Assembly: GCA_964469505.1 (NCBI GenBank)
Contig: CAYXZO010000016.1
Location: 1 to 43,915, forward strand
Length of the DNA: 43,915 bases
DNA from: CAYXZO01 sp964469505
Lineage (GTDB): Bacteria > Fidelibacterota > UBA8477 > JABMPR01
Direction of reading: 5' to 3'
Part shown: one piece after another, positions 35,710-43,915 of the stretch
Numbering within the stretch: the first letter of the stretch is position 1
Layout of the letters: every line of letters begins with the position of its first letter
The notes under the pieces: model-generated
Seen by the model: the letters and a program-made list of their open reading frames with translations, nothing else
Database searches by the model: none
What the model was told of the DNA's origin: nothing
Made by a program: the position numbers and the translations under genes

Positions 35710-35908
35710 GGTAAATCAATCTAACAACCCGCTCCCAGCCACCCAAGAGTCGATAAAGCTGTCACTTCATTATTTTGACCTGTTTCACCGGCGCATCGCG
35801 ATCTATAAATTTCTTCATTCACCCATGGATCAATCCTTTACTCGTGCTTTTTCCTGGCCGGAGTCTATTTTTTGCAAGGTCGAATGAATGTTCTACGACA
35901 AAATAGCA

Positions 35909-35929
35909 CCGGTCTCCCGATGGGACCGG
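35909..35929 (+). other. Hairpin in the leader of ppdK
   Basis: An 8-bp stem (CCGGTCTC with GGGACCGG, one G-U pair) with a 5-nt loop lies 56 nt before the ppdK start. No T-run follows, so it is not a standard terminator. It may be leader structure or chance. Confidence 0.3.
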
Positions 35930-35985
35930 CAACCCGGAAACAACAGAATTCTATATTCGAACTCAAACAATAGGGGAAGGTCATA

Positions 35986-38691
35986 ATGGAGCACAAATAC
36001 GTTTATTTCTTTGGTGAAGGACAGGCTGACGGCGGCGCTGAGGATAAAAATCTGCTGGGTGGCAAAGGCGCTAATCTGGCGGAAATGACACGCCTGGGTA
36101 TCCCGGTGCCCCCTGGATTCACCATCACCACCGAAGTTTGCACCATGTATCTGAAAGACGGTCGCTATCCCCCGGGGGTGGAAGAGGAAGTGCGGCAGGC
36201 ACTGGCCCGGGTTGAAAAAATCATGGGACAAGAATTCGGTTCTCCTGAGAATCCCCTGTTGGTTTCAGTGCGGTCCGGAGCACGTCAGTCCATGCCGGGA
36301 ATGATGGACACCGTACTAAACATCGGCCTCACGGAGAAGACGCTGGCCGGTATGATCAATAAAACCAACAATCCCCGCTTCGTTTACGACGCTTACCGTC
36401 GGCTCATTACCATGTACGCCGACGTGGTCATGGAAAAAGCGGAAGGCATCGAACCGCCGGAAGGCCACAGCGTGCGGGAAGAACTGGAGAGGCTGCTGGA
36501 AGCCAAAAAGGCGGCCAAAGGGGTAACCATGGACACCGAACTGGATGCGGAAGATCTCAAGGAATTAGCGGCCGCTTTCAAGGCCAAGGTGCAGGAAGTT
36601 CTGGGACGACCTTTCCCCGACGATCCCTGGGAACAACTGTGGGGCGGCATCAATGCCGTGTTCAAGTCGTGGAACGGCAAGCGGGCCATCAGCTACCGCC
36701 GCATAGAAGGCATTCCCGACGACTGGGGCACGGCGGTGAACGTGGTGGCCATGGTTTTTGGCAACATGGGAGAGAATTCCGCCACCGGCGTGGCCTTTAC
36801 CCGTAATCCCGCCACTGGCGAAAACGTGTTCTATGGGGAGTGGCTGGTAAATGCCCAGGGCGAGGATGTGGTGGCTGGTATCCGAACCCCCAATCCATTG
36901 AACGAAGCGGGCAAAACCGAGGACACCGCCCACCTACCCAGTCTGGAACAGGCCATGCCCGAGGTTTACCGCCAACTGGTAGAAATCCGCGACAAGCTGG
37001 AGCGGCATTACAAGGATATGCAGGACCTGGAGTTCACCATACAGGAAGGTCGGCTCTGGATGCTGCAGACCCGGGTCGGCAAGCGCAACGGCCCGGCCGC
37101 CATTCGCATGGCCGTGGAAATGGTGGAAGAAGGGCTGATTGATCCCGCCACTGCAATTCTGCGCGTCAAACCTAGTCAGATCGACGAAATCATGCACCCC
37201 ATGCTGGATCCCGTGGCGGAGAAGAAAGCCCAACTTCTAGCCGTGGGTTTGCCCGCCGGTCCCGGCGGTGCAGCGGGGAGAATAGTTTTCACCGCCGATG
37301 AAGCCCAACAGTGGGCCAAGCGGGGCGAAAAAGTGATTCTGGTGCGCAACGAAACTTCCCCGGAAGACGTCCACGGCATGCACGCGGCCGCCGCCATCCT
37401 TACGGCCAAAGGAGGCATGACTTCCCACGCGGCCCTGGTGGCCCGGGGCTGGGGCAAGTGCTGCATTGTGGGCTGCTCGGCCTTGAATATCGACGCCGAG
37501 GGCAAGCGCGTGCTGGTGAATGATCGGGAGCTCCGCGAGGGTGATTGGATCACTTTGAACGGAAGCACCGGTCGGGTATATCTGGGACAAATTCCTTTGA
37601 TTGAACCTGATCTGGAGTCTAACCCCTGGTACACCAAGCTGATGGAGATGGCGGACAAACTCCGCAAGTTGGGAGTGCGCACCAACGCCGATCGCCCCGA
37701 AGACGCCGCCCAGGCCCGCAAATTTGGCGCCCAGGGTATCGGTCTCTGCCGCACCGAGCACATGTTCTTCGATCCCGAACGCATCCAGGCCATGCGGGAA
37801 ATGATCGTGGCGTCGGATGAAACCGCCCGACGGAAAGCCATAATGAAATTGCTGCCCTACCAGCGGGAAGACTTCAAGCAGATTCTCAAAGCCATGTCGC
37901 CCTATCCCGTAACAATTCGCCTGCTGGATCCGCCGCTGCATGAATTCGTGAATCTGACCTCTGAACAGATAGATGAACTGGCCGGCATGGTGGGTATCGA
38001 GCCCCGTCAATTGGCCGACCGCATCAAAGAACTGCACGAACTCAACCCCATGCTGGGACATCGCGGCTGCCGGCTGGGGATCACTTATCCCGAAATAACC
38101 GAGATGCAAGCCCGGGCCATCTTTGAGGCTACCGCCGAGCTGACCAAAGAAGGCGTGGAGGTCCATCCGGAAGTGATGATTCCCCTGGTGGGATCGGTTA
38201 CCGAACTACAACACCAAAAAGCCGTGGTAGTGGAACAGGCTCGTAAGGTTAAGGAAGAAATGGGCGTTGAGTTCACCTACCTGGTAGGAACTATGATCGA
38301 ACTACCCCGAGCCTGCGTCACCGCCGATGAAATCGCGCGGGAGGCCGAATTCTTCTCGTTCGGCACCAACGACTTGACCCAGACCACCTTCGGTTTTTCC
38401 CGGGACGACATCGGCAGCTTTCTACCGGATTACTTGGAGAGGAACATTCTCAAAGCCGATCCCTTCCAGACCCTGGACACTGCCGGAGTGGGAGAACTGC
38501 TGCGCATGGGAGTGGAAAAAGGACGTCGTACCCGTCCGGAGTTGAAGATCGGCATCTGTGGCGAACACGGGGGAGATCCGGCTTCCATCGAATTTTGCCA
38601 TAAAGTCGGTCTCGACTATGTGAGCTGTTCGCCTTTCCGGGTTCCCATAGCCCGCCTGGCGGCGGCCCAGGCGGCTGTACGTAACGGTTGA
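35986..38691 (+). CDS. ppdK: Pyruvate, phosphate dikinase
   Basis: 901 residues, normal for PPDK. It interconverts pyruvate, ATP and phosphate with PEP, AMP and PPi. The N-terminal ATP-grasp part has the start GGKGANLAEMTRLGIPVPPGF and RSGARQSMPGMMDTVLN. The swivelling domain has the phosphorylated H481 in GGMTSHAALVARG. The PEP barrel has GLCRTEHMFF, GTNDLTQTTFG and C858 in GICGEHGGDP. GGGGAAGG lies five bases before the ATG. The gene is divergent from the phosphorylase-like gene. In anaerobes the enzyme often runs towards ATP in PPi-linked glycolysis; direction is not shown here. Confidence 0.98.
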   Translation: MEHKYVYFFGEGQADGGAEDKNLLGGKGANLAEMTRLGIPVPPGFTITTEVCTMYLKDGRYPPGVEEEVRQALARVEKIMGQEFGSPENPLLVSVRSGARQSMPGMMDTVLNIGLTEKTLAGMINKTNNPRFVYDAYRRLITMYADVVMEKAEGIEPPEGHSVREELERLLEAKKAAKGVTMDTELDAEDLKELAAAFKAKVQEVLGRPFPDDPWEQLWGGINAVFKSWNGKRAISYRRIEGIPDDWGTAVNVVAMVFGNMGENSATGVAFTRNPATGENVFYGEWLVNAQGEDVVAGIRTPNPLNEAGKTEDTAHLPSLEQAMPEVYRQLVEIRDKLERHYKDMQDLEFTIQEGRLWMLQTRVGKRNGPAAIRMAVEMVEEGLIDPATAILRVKPSQIDEIMHPMLDPVAEKKAQLLAVGLPAGPGGAAGRIVFTADEAQQWAKRGEKVILVRNETSPEDVHGMHAAAAILTAKGGMTSHAALVARGWGKCCIVGCSALNIDAEGKRVLVNDRELREGDWITLNGSTGRVYLGQIPLIEPDLESNPWYTKLMEMADKLRKLGVRTNADRPEDAAQARKFGAQGIGLCRTEHMFFDPERIQAMREMIVASDETARRKAIMKLLPYQREDFKQILKAMSPYPVTIRLLDPPLHEFVNLTSEQIDELAGMVGIEPRQLADRIKELHELNPMLGHRGCRLGITYPEITEMQARAIFEATAELTKEGVEVHPEVMIPLVGSVTELQHQKAVVVEQARKVKEEMGVEFTYLVGTMIELPRACVTADEIAREAEFFSFGTNDLTQTTFGFSRDDIGSFLPDYLERNILKADPFQTLDTAGVGELLRMGVEKGRRTRPELKIGICGEHGGDPASIEFCHKVGLDYVSCSPFRVPIARLAAAQAAVRNG

Positions 38692-38783
38692 GGTCCGGGA
38701 AAATTCATGCATTAGCCCTTCAAGGGCCTTAACTTCCTCCTGGTGCTTCTATGCACCTCAACCAAACGAAAGGAGGAAGGCCC

Positions 38784-39590
38784 ATGTCCTATCCCAAAGC
38801 CATAAAACTGGGGATAGTAGCCCTTGGTCTATCCATGACCTTCGGCTCTCTTCCGCCACTTCAAGCCGCCACCCCACAGATCAATATCGGGGTGCGCATC
38901 ACCTGGCTGGGACATGCTTGTATGCAATTCACTTCACCCCAGGGAAAAATCATCTTGCTGGATCCCTGGCTGACCAATCCCAAATTCCCCAGCGACACTA
39001 AGATCACCCAGGCGGATTATATTCTGGTCACCCACGGGCATTTCGATCATCTGGGTAGTACGGTGGAATTGGCCCGTAAGACCGGGGCTACTGTGCTGTG
39101 CATCTTCGAAGTCGGGGAATATCTGCAATCGCAGGGAGTACCGGCTGAACAGGTAATCGGCATGAACATGGGGGGTACCTTCATTGCTGACGGGATCACC
39201 TTCAACATGGTACCGGCCTTGCACAGCTCGGGGATTTCACTGGGGAAACACAAAATGGTCACGGGGGGTAATCCAGTAGGTTTCGTCATCCGGTTCGAAA
39301 ACGGCTTCACCCTCTACGATACCGGTGACAGCGATGTTTTCGGCGACATGGAGCTGATTGCTCAGCGATTTCATCCTGAATTGCTGATCCTCCCCATCGG
39401 AGGACGCTTTACCATGGATCCCCAGGGGGCGGCTCTGGCCTGCCGGTTGATCAGCCCCCGGTATGTGATTCCCAACCACTACGGGACCTTTCCCATTCTG
39501 TCCGGCACGCCCGACGAACTGGAACGAGCCCTGGTTGATCGGCCCGACATCAAAATCCTGACTATTTCCCCCGGTGAAAGTGTAGAATGA
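38784..39590 (+). CDS. Exported metallo-beta-lactamase-fold hydrolase (UPF0173-like)
   Basis: 268 residues from ATG 38784 (GGAGG seven bases upstream; an upstream ATG at 38751 has no ribosome site). A signal peptide (about 1-29, ending LQAAT) is followed by a UPF0173/UlaG-like metallo-hydrolase: TWLGHACM, the metal motif THGHFDHLG (H84, H86, D88, H89), ALHSSG, and YDTGDS. UPF0173 proteins are usually cytosolic and of unknown substrate; this one should be periplasmic. It follows ppdK by 92 nt and lies upstream of the corrinoid methyltransferase pair. Confidence 0.9.
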   Translation: MSYPKAIKLGIVALGLSMTFGSLPPLQAATPQINIGVRITWLGHACMQFTSPQGKIILLDPWLTNPKFPSDTKITQADYILVTHGHFDHLGSTVELARKTGATVLCIFEVGEYLQSQGVPAEQVIGMNMGGTFIADGITFNMVPALHSSGISLGKHKMVTGGNPVGFVIRFENGFTLYDTGDSDVFGDMELIAQRFHPELLILPIGGRFTMDPQGAALACRLISPRYVIPNHYGTFPILSGTPDELERALVDRPDIKILTISPGESVE

Positions 39591-39657
39591 GCGTCATTCC
39601 TGGCCCAAACTCTCGCCGGGTTAGTACTGTTTTCAACTCCTCTCTTTGGCTGAAATC

Positions 39658-40326
39658 GTGAGTACCTACGTACTCATGAAAATTCTGGAGTCGGTTCCTA
39701 AACGATACGACCGTGGGATACGACTGCTTTCCGGCGGAAAAATCAATAAAGCTTACGCTTTAGCCGTAGAGCCAATCGAACCGGGCCAACGGGTGTTGGA
39801 CATCGGTTGCGGCACCGGGGCCCTTAGCTTGTTGGCGGCAACTAAAGGGGCCCGGGTAGAAGCCATAGACATAAATCCCTCCATGCTGGAAGTAGCCCGA
39901 GTCAAAGCCCAACAACTAGGCTTAGCCGACAGGATTAGTTTCCGAGAACTAGGGGCGGTGGAGCTTGCTCCTATCGGCGAACCCTTCGACGTAATTCTCA
40001 GCAGCTTGTGCTTTTCGGAATTGTCCCTAGAGGAAAGGTCCTATGTGCTGCCCGTGCTTTACCAACGGCTAGCACCGCACGGTAAATTGATAATCGTGGA
40101 CGAATCCCCGCCAGAACGCCTTATTCCCTGGTTTTTCTACCGGCTACTGCGCCCTTTATGGGTCGGCCTCACTTGGATTCTGACGCAAACCACAACCCAC
40201 CCTATCGAGGGACTGGTGACCGAAGTGAAACAGGCCGGGTTTATAGTGCCGCCTGAAGGGTTAACTCGCCTGGGGAGCTTGGTGATTGTAACCGCCGAAA
40301 AAGGGGGAACCGATGAGTCGCGTTAA
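39658..40326 (+). CDS. cpaM: CpaM-like corrinoid-protein-associated SAM methyltransferase
   Basis: 222 residues from GTG 39658 (MSTYVLMKILES is the typical beginning; TTG 39646 and ATG 39676 are alternatives). Class I methyltransferase: motif I VLDIGCGTGALSLLA (46-60), AIDINPSML (69-77), then VILSSLCFSEL with Cys118 where most enzymes have an acidic or aromatic residue, and a late hydrophobic RLLRPLWVGLTWIL stretch that may touch the membrane. It matches what I recall of the CpaM family, which travels with HgcAB-like fusion corrinoid proteins. It overlaps the next start by 14 nt, so expression is coupled. Probable role: methylating, or receiving methyl from, the cobalamin of the partner. Confidence 0.85.
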   Translation: MSTYVLMKILESVPKRYDRGIRLLSGGKINKAYALAVEPIEPGQRVLDIGCGTGALSLLAATKGARVEAIDINPSMLEVARVKAQQLGLADRISFRELGAVELAPIGEPFDVILSSLCFSELSLEERSYVLPVLYQRLAPHGKLIIVDESPPERLIPWFFYRLLRPLWVGLTWILTQTTTHPIEGLVTEVKQAGFIVPPEGLTRLGSLVIVTAEKGGTDESR

Positions 40327-41616
40327 CTACTGGTTGTTCAATTTCGTTGAAACCTTGTTACGGATGCTACCCCTGCCCACCCGAACCGGCTATTGCTCCC
40401 TGGGGCATCCCGGTCCCGACTCCCCGGTAATTCTAACCTGCAATTATCACCTGACTGTTCTACGCGTCAAATGGGCCTTACGGGGGCAGGACGTGCACCT
40501 TCTGGTAGCCAACAGCCGCGGCATCAACGTATGGTGTGCCGCCACTGGAGGATTGTTTACTCATCATGACGTGATTTCCATTCTGAAAACCAGCGGAATT
40601 GAGCAGCGGGTAAACCACCGCAAGGTGATTTTGCCCCAATTGGGTGCCACTGGCTTACGCGCCCAGGACATTCACCATGCTACGGGCTGGCGGGTAATTT
40701 GGGGACCGGTTTACGCTAAAGACTTACCGGCTTTTCTGGCCCAGAACTTCAAAACCACGCGGGAGCAACGGCAGGTGGAATTCCCTTGGCCAGCCAGGCT
40801 CGAAATGGCTGCGGCCTGGGCCTTCCCCATCAGCCTTCTGGGCCTTTTGGTTTCCTTTATTTTCTGGCCCTCCGCCTGGGCCGCCATCGTGGGACTAATC
40901 TGGGCGTTATCCTTTTTGATATTCATGACTTTTCCCTGGTACGAACGGTGGCTGAACCCACGTCAGCCTCGGTTAGGCTTCATTGTTTTCGATTTCGGCC
41001 GGGGAGGTATTCAACTCCTTCTCTGGCTGGCAATGGTTGCCGGATTTTACTTTCTGGGAGTCGTGGAAGCCGGGTGGAGGTGGGGACTATTCGGCCGGTG
41101 GAGTTTGGTCTCGCTGGTGATAATTCTGCTTATCAGCATGGACCTGATGGGTAGCACGCCGGTCTTTAAGAGCGGGTTACACGCTGACCGCCTACTGAGC
41201 ATCGAACTGGATGAGGAGTGCTGCCGGGGGGCGGCTTTTTGTGAACAGGTCTGCCCTCGTCAGTGTTATGAGGTCGACCATAACCGGCATAAAGCTACCG
41301 TACCCCGGAAGGATTTATGTGTCCAATGCGGGGCCTGTGTGGTTCAATGCCCCTTCGACGCCCTGTACTTTGCCGGACCTGATGGNNNNNNNNNNNNNNN
41401 NNNNNNNNNNNNNNNNNNNNNNNNNNNNNNNNNNNNNNNNNNNNNNNNNNNNNNNNNNNNNNNNNNNNNNNNNNNNNNNNNNNNNGGGCCTGTGTGGTTC
41501 AATGCCCCTTCGACGCCCTGTACTTTGCCGGACCTGATGGGCGGGTGGTCACACCGGATACGATCCGAAAGTATAAATTGAATCTACTAGGCAACCGGAC
41601 GGTCACCGCCGGGTGA
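40313..41616 (+). CDS. HgcA-HgcB-like fusion: membrane corrinoid protein with ferredoxin domain (frame broken by assembly gap)
   Basis: As assembled, an N-run disturbs the frame. Merging the 55-nt repeat on both sides gives an intact 382-residue protein ending at TGA 41614-41616. Residues 1-150 are HgcA-like: ILTCNYHLTVLR, INVWCAATGG with the putative cobalt-ligand C75, NHRKVILPQLGATG and GWRVIWGPVYAKDLPAFL. Residues 165-280 hold four membrane helices. Residues 296-352 form a two-cluster ferredoxin: C303/C304, C310, C314, C318 and C336, C339, C342, C346. The canonical HgcA motif N(V/I)WCA(A/G)GK is altered (ATGG), and HgcB's C-terminal cysteine pair is absent. Probably a methyl-transfer corrinoid enzyme; mercury methylation should not be assumed. 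Confidence 0.88.
41331..41540. repeat. 55-nt exact repeat flanking a 100-N gap (unmerged contig overlap)
   Basis: Positions 41331-41385 and 41486-41540 are identical over 55 nt, with 100 N (41386-41485) between. This is a scaffolding artefact: two contigs overlap by 55 nt and were joined with Ns. Removing one copy and the Ns restores the reading frame of the fusion protein. Confidence 0.92.
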
Positions 41617-41627
41617 GGATGGGAAGT

Positions 41628-42890
41628 ATGAAGTGGAAGCATAGATCAAATATAGGGCCGATGGCTATGTACCAACTGATAAGGAGATGGATATACTGGG
41701 CCCTGGTGATGGGTTTGTTTGCGCCCGAAATTATCAGTTCTCAACCAGCGATAGTGGAGGTCAACTCCTGGGCCTATCAATTACAGAATATTGACCCCGC
41801 GGCGGTGGCTGCCGATTCGACTTTCCAGCTGGTAGTGCTGGATTACTCGCGGGACGGGAGCGCCGAGGAGGCCTTCACTAGCGCGGAGATCGGTTCCATT
41901 ACTGCTTCCGGCAAACTGCCCATCGCTTACCTCTCTATAGGTGAGGCTGAAAACTACCGTTGGTACTGGAATCCCGCCTGGGATGCTGATGAAGACGGCA
42001 TTCCCGATCCCGGAGCGCCGGCCTGGCTGGGACCGATGAATCCCGATTGGGGCGGAAATTATAAAGTGCGCTTCTGGGACCCTCAGTGGCAGGCTATCAT
42101 TTTCCAGTATCTGGACACCATCGTGGCTCAGGGCTTTCGCGGCGTTTATCTGGACATTGTGGATGCTTATTACTACTGGATGGAAGAAAACTCGGAGCAA
42201 CCCGCTGCCGATTCTCTGATGGTACAATTCATCCTGCGCCTGCGAGAACATGTACCCGACAGCACTTTCTATCTGATTCCCCAGAATGGTGAAACGATAA
42301 TATACGAGCCACACGTATCGCCGCTTCTGAGGGATTCCTTGTTCCGGGCCATACAGGCCATTGGCGTGGAAGATGTGTTTTTCCCAGGGGAAGCGGAAGA
42401 AAACAATCCCTTCGCTCCCGATTCCTACCGGTTGGACATCCTGGCTGAATTTCAGCGTCGCGGTGAGAAGATTCTTTCCGTGGAATACCTGACCGAACCG
42501 GATTTGATCGAAACCTATCGCAGCGCGGCCGCGGAACGGCAATTCGTGCCCTATGCCACCGTGCGGGCTCTGGATACTCTGACAAGCGGTTTGGGCCTCC
42601 CTCTGAGCTTCCATGTTTTCCATGTCACCCGCAGAAACTCAACCATTGGCCTGTTTCCCAATCCCACCAATGGCAGCCTTAGTTTAGTCCTCCCCGCTGA
42701 TAAGGTTTTCCTCAGTTTTGAGTTATTGGATCTAAAGGGGAGAATTCTCCTCTCCGGGGACTTTACCACTGCTTCTTCCTTCTCTCTCCGACCCACTCTG
42801 GAACTACCCCATCTGCCCAGTGGCATCTACTTGCTTCTACTTAAAGAGAGTAGTGGTTACCTCGTAAGGCGTTTCACCGTCATTAAGTAG
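41628..42890 (+). CDS. GH114-like secreted glycosidase with T9SS sorting domain
   Basis: 420 residues from ATG 41628 (TGAGG nine bases upstream; ATG 41661 is the alternative nearest the signal peptide). A signal peptide (around MAMYQLIRRWIYW... to ISSQ) is followed by a TIM-barrel domain like GH114/TM1410: WAYQLQN, LDYSRDGS, YLSIGEAENYR, GVYLDIVDAYYYW (catalytic-type Asp). GH114 includes endo-alpha-1,4-polygalactosaminidase. The last 80 residues (from GLFPNPTNGSLSL to FTVIK) form a type A T9SS C-terminal sorting domain, implying export to the cell surface. It lies 11 nt after the corrinoid fusion gene. Confidence 0.9.
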   Translation: MKWKHRSNIGPMAMYQLIRRWIYWALVMGLFAPEIISSQPAIVEVNSWAYQLQNIDPAAVAADSTFQLVVLDYSRDGSAEEAFTSAEIGSITASGKLPIAYLSIGEAENYRWYWNPAWDADEDGIPDPGAPAWLGPMNPDWGGNYKVRFWDPQWQAIIFQYLDTIVAQGFRGVYLDIVDAYYYWMEENSEQPAADSLMVQFILRLREHVPDSTFYLIPQNGETIIYEPHVSPLLRDSLFRAIQAIGVEDVFFPGEAEENNPFAPDSYRLDILAEFQRRGEKILSVEYLTEPDLIETYRSAAAERQFVPYATVRALDTLTSGLGLPLSFHVFHVTRRNSTIGLFPNPTNGSLSLVLPADKVFLSFELLDLKGRILLSGDFTTASSFSLRPTLELPHLPSGIYLLLLKESSGYLVRRFTVIK

Positions 42891-42955
42891 CATCATCAGG
42901 TTTAAGACCGCGCTTTCAGAGCTAAAGCCGGCTGGTCGGTGGCGGAATGCTGTTT

Positions 42956-43852
42956 TTAAAGATTCAGAAAGCGGTCCAATAAGATGCAGCTCAGGTAGAT
43001 GGGCAAATAGATCAGGCTCGTACCGAACAAACGAGCGGCGTGGGCCGTCGTACGCCGTTGCCAGAATTTGGCTGATTGGTAAAGAAAAAACAGGGAGAGA
43101 GAGGAACTGAGCAATTGGTACACCCACCCTACTCGATAGGAAAGCCCCAGCCAGGCGGCAAAAATCCCCGTTCCCAGGGCAAAGAAGAAAGCCAGCATGG
43201 CGCTCTTGAAACCGGTGCGATCGACCACCGGCAGCATTTTTAATAGTCCGGCGCGGTAGTCTTCACGGTGCAGCCAAGCCAGGGCATAGAAATGAGGTAC
43301 CTGCCAGCAGAAGTAGAGCCCAAATATTATCCAGGCATCCTTATCAAGCCCTCCCTGGACGGCCACATACCCGGCCATGGGCGGCAGGGCTCCGGGAATA
43401 GCGCCGACGAAAGTGTTCAAGGGAGTCTTGGGCTTAAGGGGGGTGTAGAGGTACAAATACAGCACCAGGGTTATAAGTCCCATCAGAGCCGTAAGGTGGT
43501 TGGTGCCGTACCAGAGAAGGGCCAGACCGGTTGGGGCGGTCACTGCAGCCAGTATCAAGGCCACCAGGGGAGTGCGTCGGCCGCTGGGTAAGGGACGTTG
43601 GGCGGTACGGGCCATTCGGCCGTCACTTTCCTTTTCCAGATATTGATTCAGCGCACCAGCCGCCGCGGCCGTTAAAGCCACCCCGCCCAGGAAAGCCACC
43701 AGTGGTCGCCAGAACAGGATGGGCTGGGAAGCGTAGAAATAACCGGTAAAGCCCGTGAGCATGACGGCCATAAGTATCCGGGGTTTCGCCAGGGTCACCA
43801 GATCGGCCAGGAAGCCTGGTTGCCGTTGGTGATGATTTAGCGGACGAATCAT
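42956..43852 (-). CDS. ctaB: Protoheme IX farnesyltransferase (heme O synthase)
   Basis: 298 residues from ATG 43852; a TTG at 43885 would add 11 residues and neither has a clear ribosome site. UbiA-type prenyltransferase with about eight or nine membrane helices. The Asp-rich motif region is NQYLEKESDGRMARTAQRPLP. Next come YTPLKPKTPLNTFVGAIPGALPP, then HREDYRAGLLKMLPVVD, the standard CtaB/CyoE pattern. It adds a farnesyl tail to heme b, giving heme O for haem-copper oxidases. This implies the organism can respire oxygen; oxidase genes are not in the window but may lie beyond the right edge. Confidence 0.95.
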   Translation of the reverse strand: MIRPLNHHQRQPGFLADLVTLAKPRILMAVMLTGFTGYFYASQPILFWRPLVAFLGGVALTAAAAGALNQYLEKESDGRMARTAQRPLPSGRRTPLVALILAAVTAPTGLALLWYGTNHLTALMGLITLVLYLYLYTPLKPKTPLNTFVGAIPGALPPMAGYVAVQGGLDKDAWIIFGLYFCWQVPHFYALAWLHREDYRAGLLKMLPVVDRTGFKSAMLAFFFALGTGIFAAWLGLSYRVGWVYQLLSSSLSLFFLYQSAKFWQRRTTAHAARLFGTSLIYLPIYLSCILLDRFLNL

Positions 43853-43915
43853 GTTTGGCTGCAAAAGTAATCCGGGAAAGGACAATTGTTATCATCTTTC
43901 CCTGAAGAGTTAGCT

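Noticed and set aside
35498..35887. 129-codon plus-strand frame before ppdK
   Set aside because: Mostly antisense to the nucleoside phosphorylase-like gene, with composition of a shadow frame.
38716..38752. Two short hairpins (GCCCT-TCA-AGGGC and GGTGC-N6-GCACC) between ppdK and the metallo-hydrolase
   Set aside because: Stems of only 5 bp and no T-run; not enough for a terminator or riboswitch call.
40313..41616. Direct annotation as mercury-methylation genes hgcA/hgcB
   Set aside because: The NVWCA core is present but the following residues, one ferredoxin cysteine and the C-terminal cysteine pair differ; the safer call is an HgcAB-like fusion.

Overview
The window comes from an uncultured, Gram-negative (two-membrane) bacterium with moderate GC. 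The evidence is several lipoproteins with lipoboxes, at least two proteins that look like outer-membrane beta-barrels, a LolA-like protein, and a secreted glycosidase with a type IX secretion (T9SS) C-terminal sorting domain. The T9SS tail points to the FCB superphylum (Bacteroidota, Ignavibacteriota, Calditrichota, Marinimicrobia, KSB1 and relatives); nothing here fixes the phylum. Two 100-N runs show it is a scaffold from a draft or metagenome assembly.

Layout. Positions 1-2240: a cut-off MFS transporter, a 3D-domain membrane protein with a clear terminator, tRNA-Arg(TCT) and a small unknown protein. Positions 2261-11171, all minus strand and mostly overlapping or closely spaced: penicillin-acylase family hydrolase, glycerophosphodiesterase, MarC protein, NUDIX hydrolase, Rieske ferredoxin, ElbB, class IV aminotransferase, methyltransferase, CpeT-like membrane protein and tgt. 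Positions 11348-17464: one 2038-residue helicase-nuclease that joins an AddA-like and an AddB-like half. Positions 17713-22664: small membrane protein, E2-type acyltransferase-like protein whose catalytic His is Glu, NlpC/P60 lipoprotein with a barrel-like tail, then nitroreductase, geranylgeranyl-reductase-like flavoprotein and cyclopropane-fatty-acid-synthase-like methyltransferase (broken by a gap). Positions 22856-25495: unknown lipoprotein, PAP2 phosphatase and the frameshifted relic of an AAA ATPase. Positions 25496-33237: a TetR-controlled envelope cassette (TetR, LolA-like, beta-barrel, alpha/beta-hydrolase lipoprotein, MMPL/RND exporter), followed by a sulfotransferase. Positions 33620-35709: acetyltransferase, glycosyltransferase and nucleoside phosphorylase-like protein. 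Positions 35986-42890, plus strand: pyruvate phosphate dikinase, an exported metallo-beta-lactamase-fold protein, a CpaM-type methyltransferase overlapping an HgcA-HgcB-like fusion, and a GH114 T9SS protein. The window ends with heme O synthase (ctaB) on the minus strand.

The most interesting parts are: (i) the methyltransferase plus HgcAB-like fusion pair, a membrane corrinoid protein with its own ferredoxin domain that resembles the mercury-methylation proteins but departs from their key motifs. Its reading frame is broken in this assembly only by an unmerged 55-nt contig overlap around 100 Ns, and can be restored to 382 residues. (ii) The single-chain AddAB. (iii) The NlpC/P60-barrel fusion lipoprotein. 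(iv) The TetR-LolA-barrel-lipase-MMPL cassette with an adjacent sulfotransferase and a recognisable operator.
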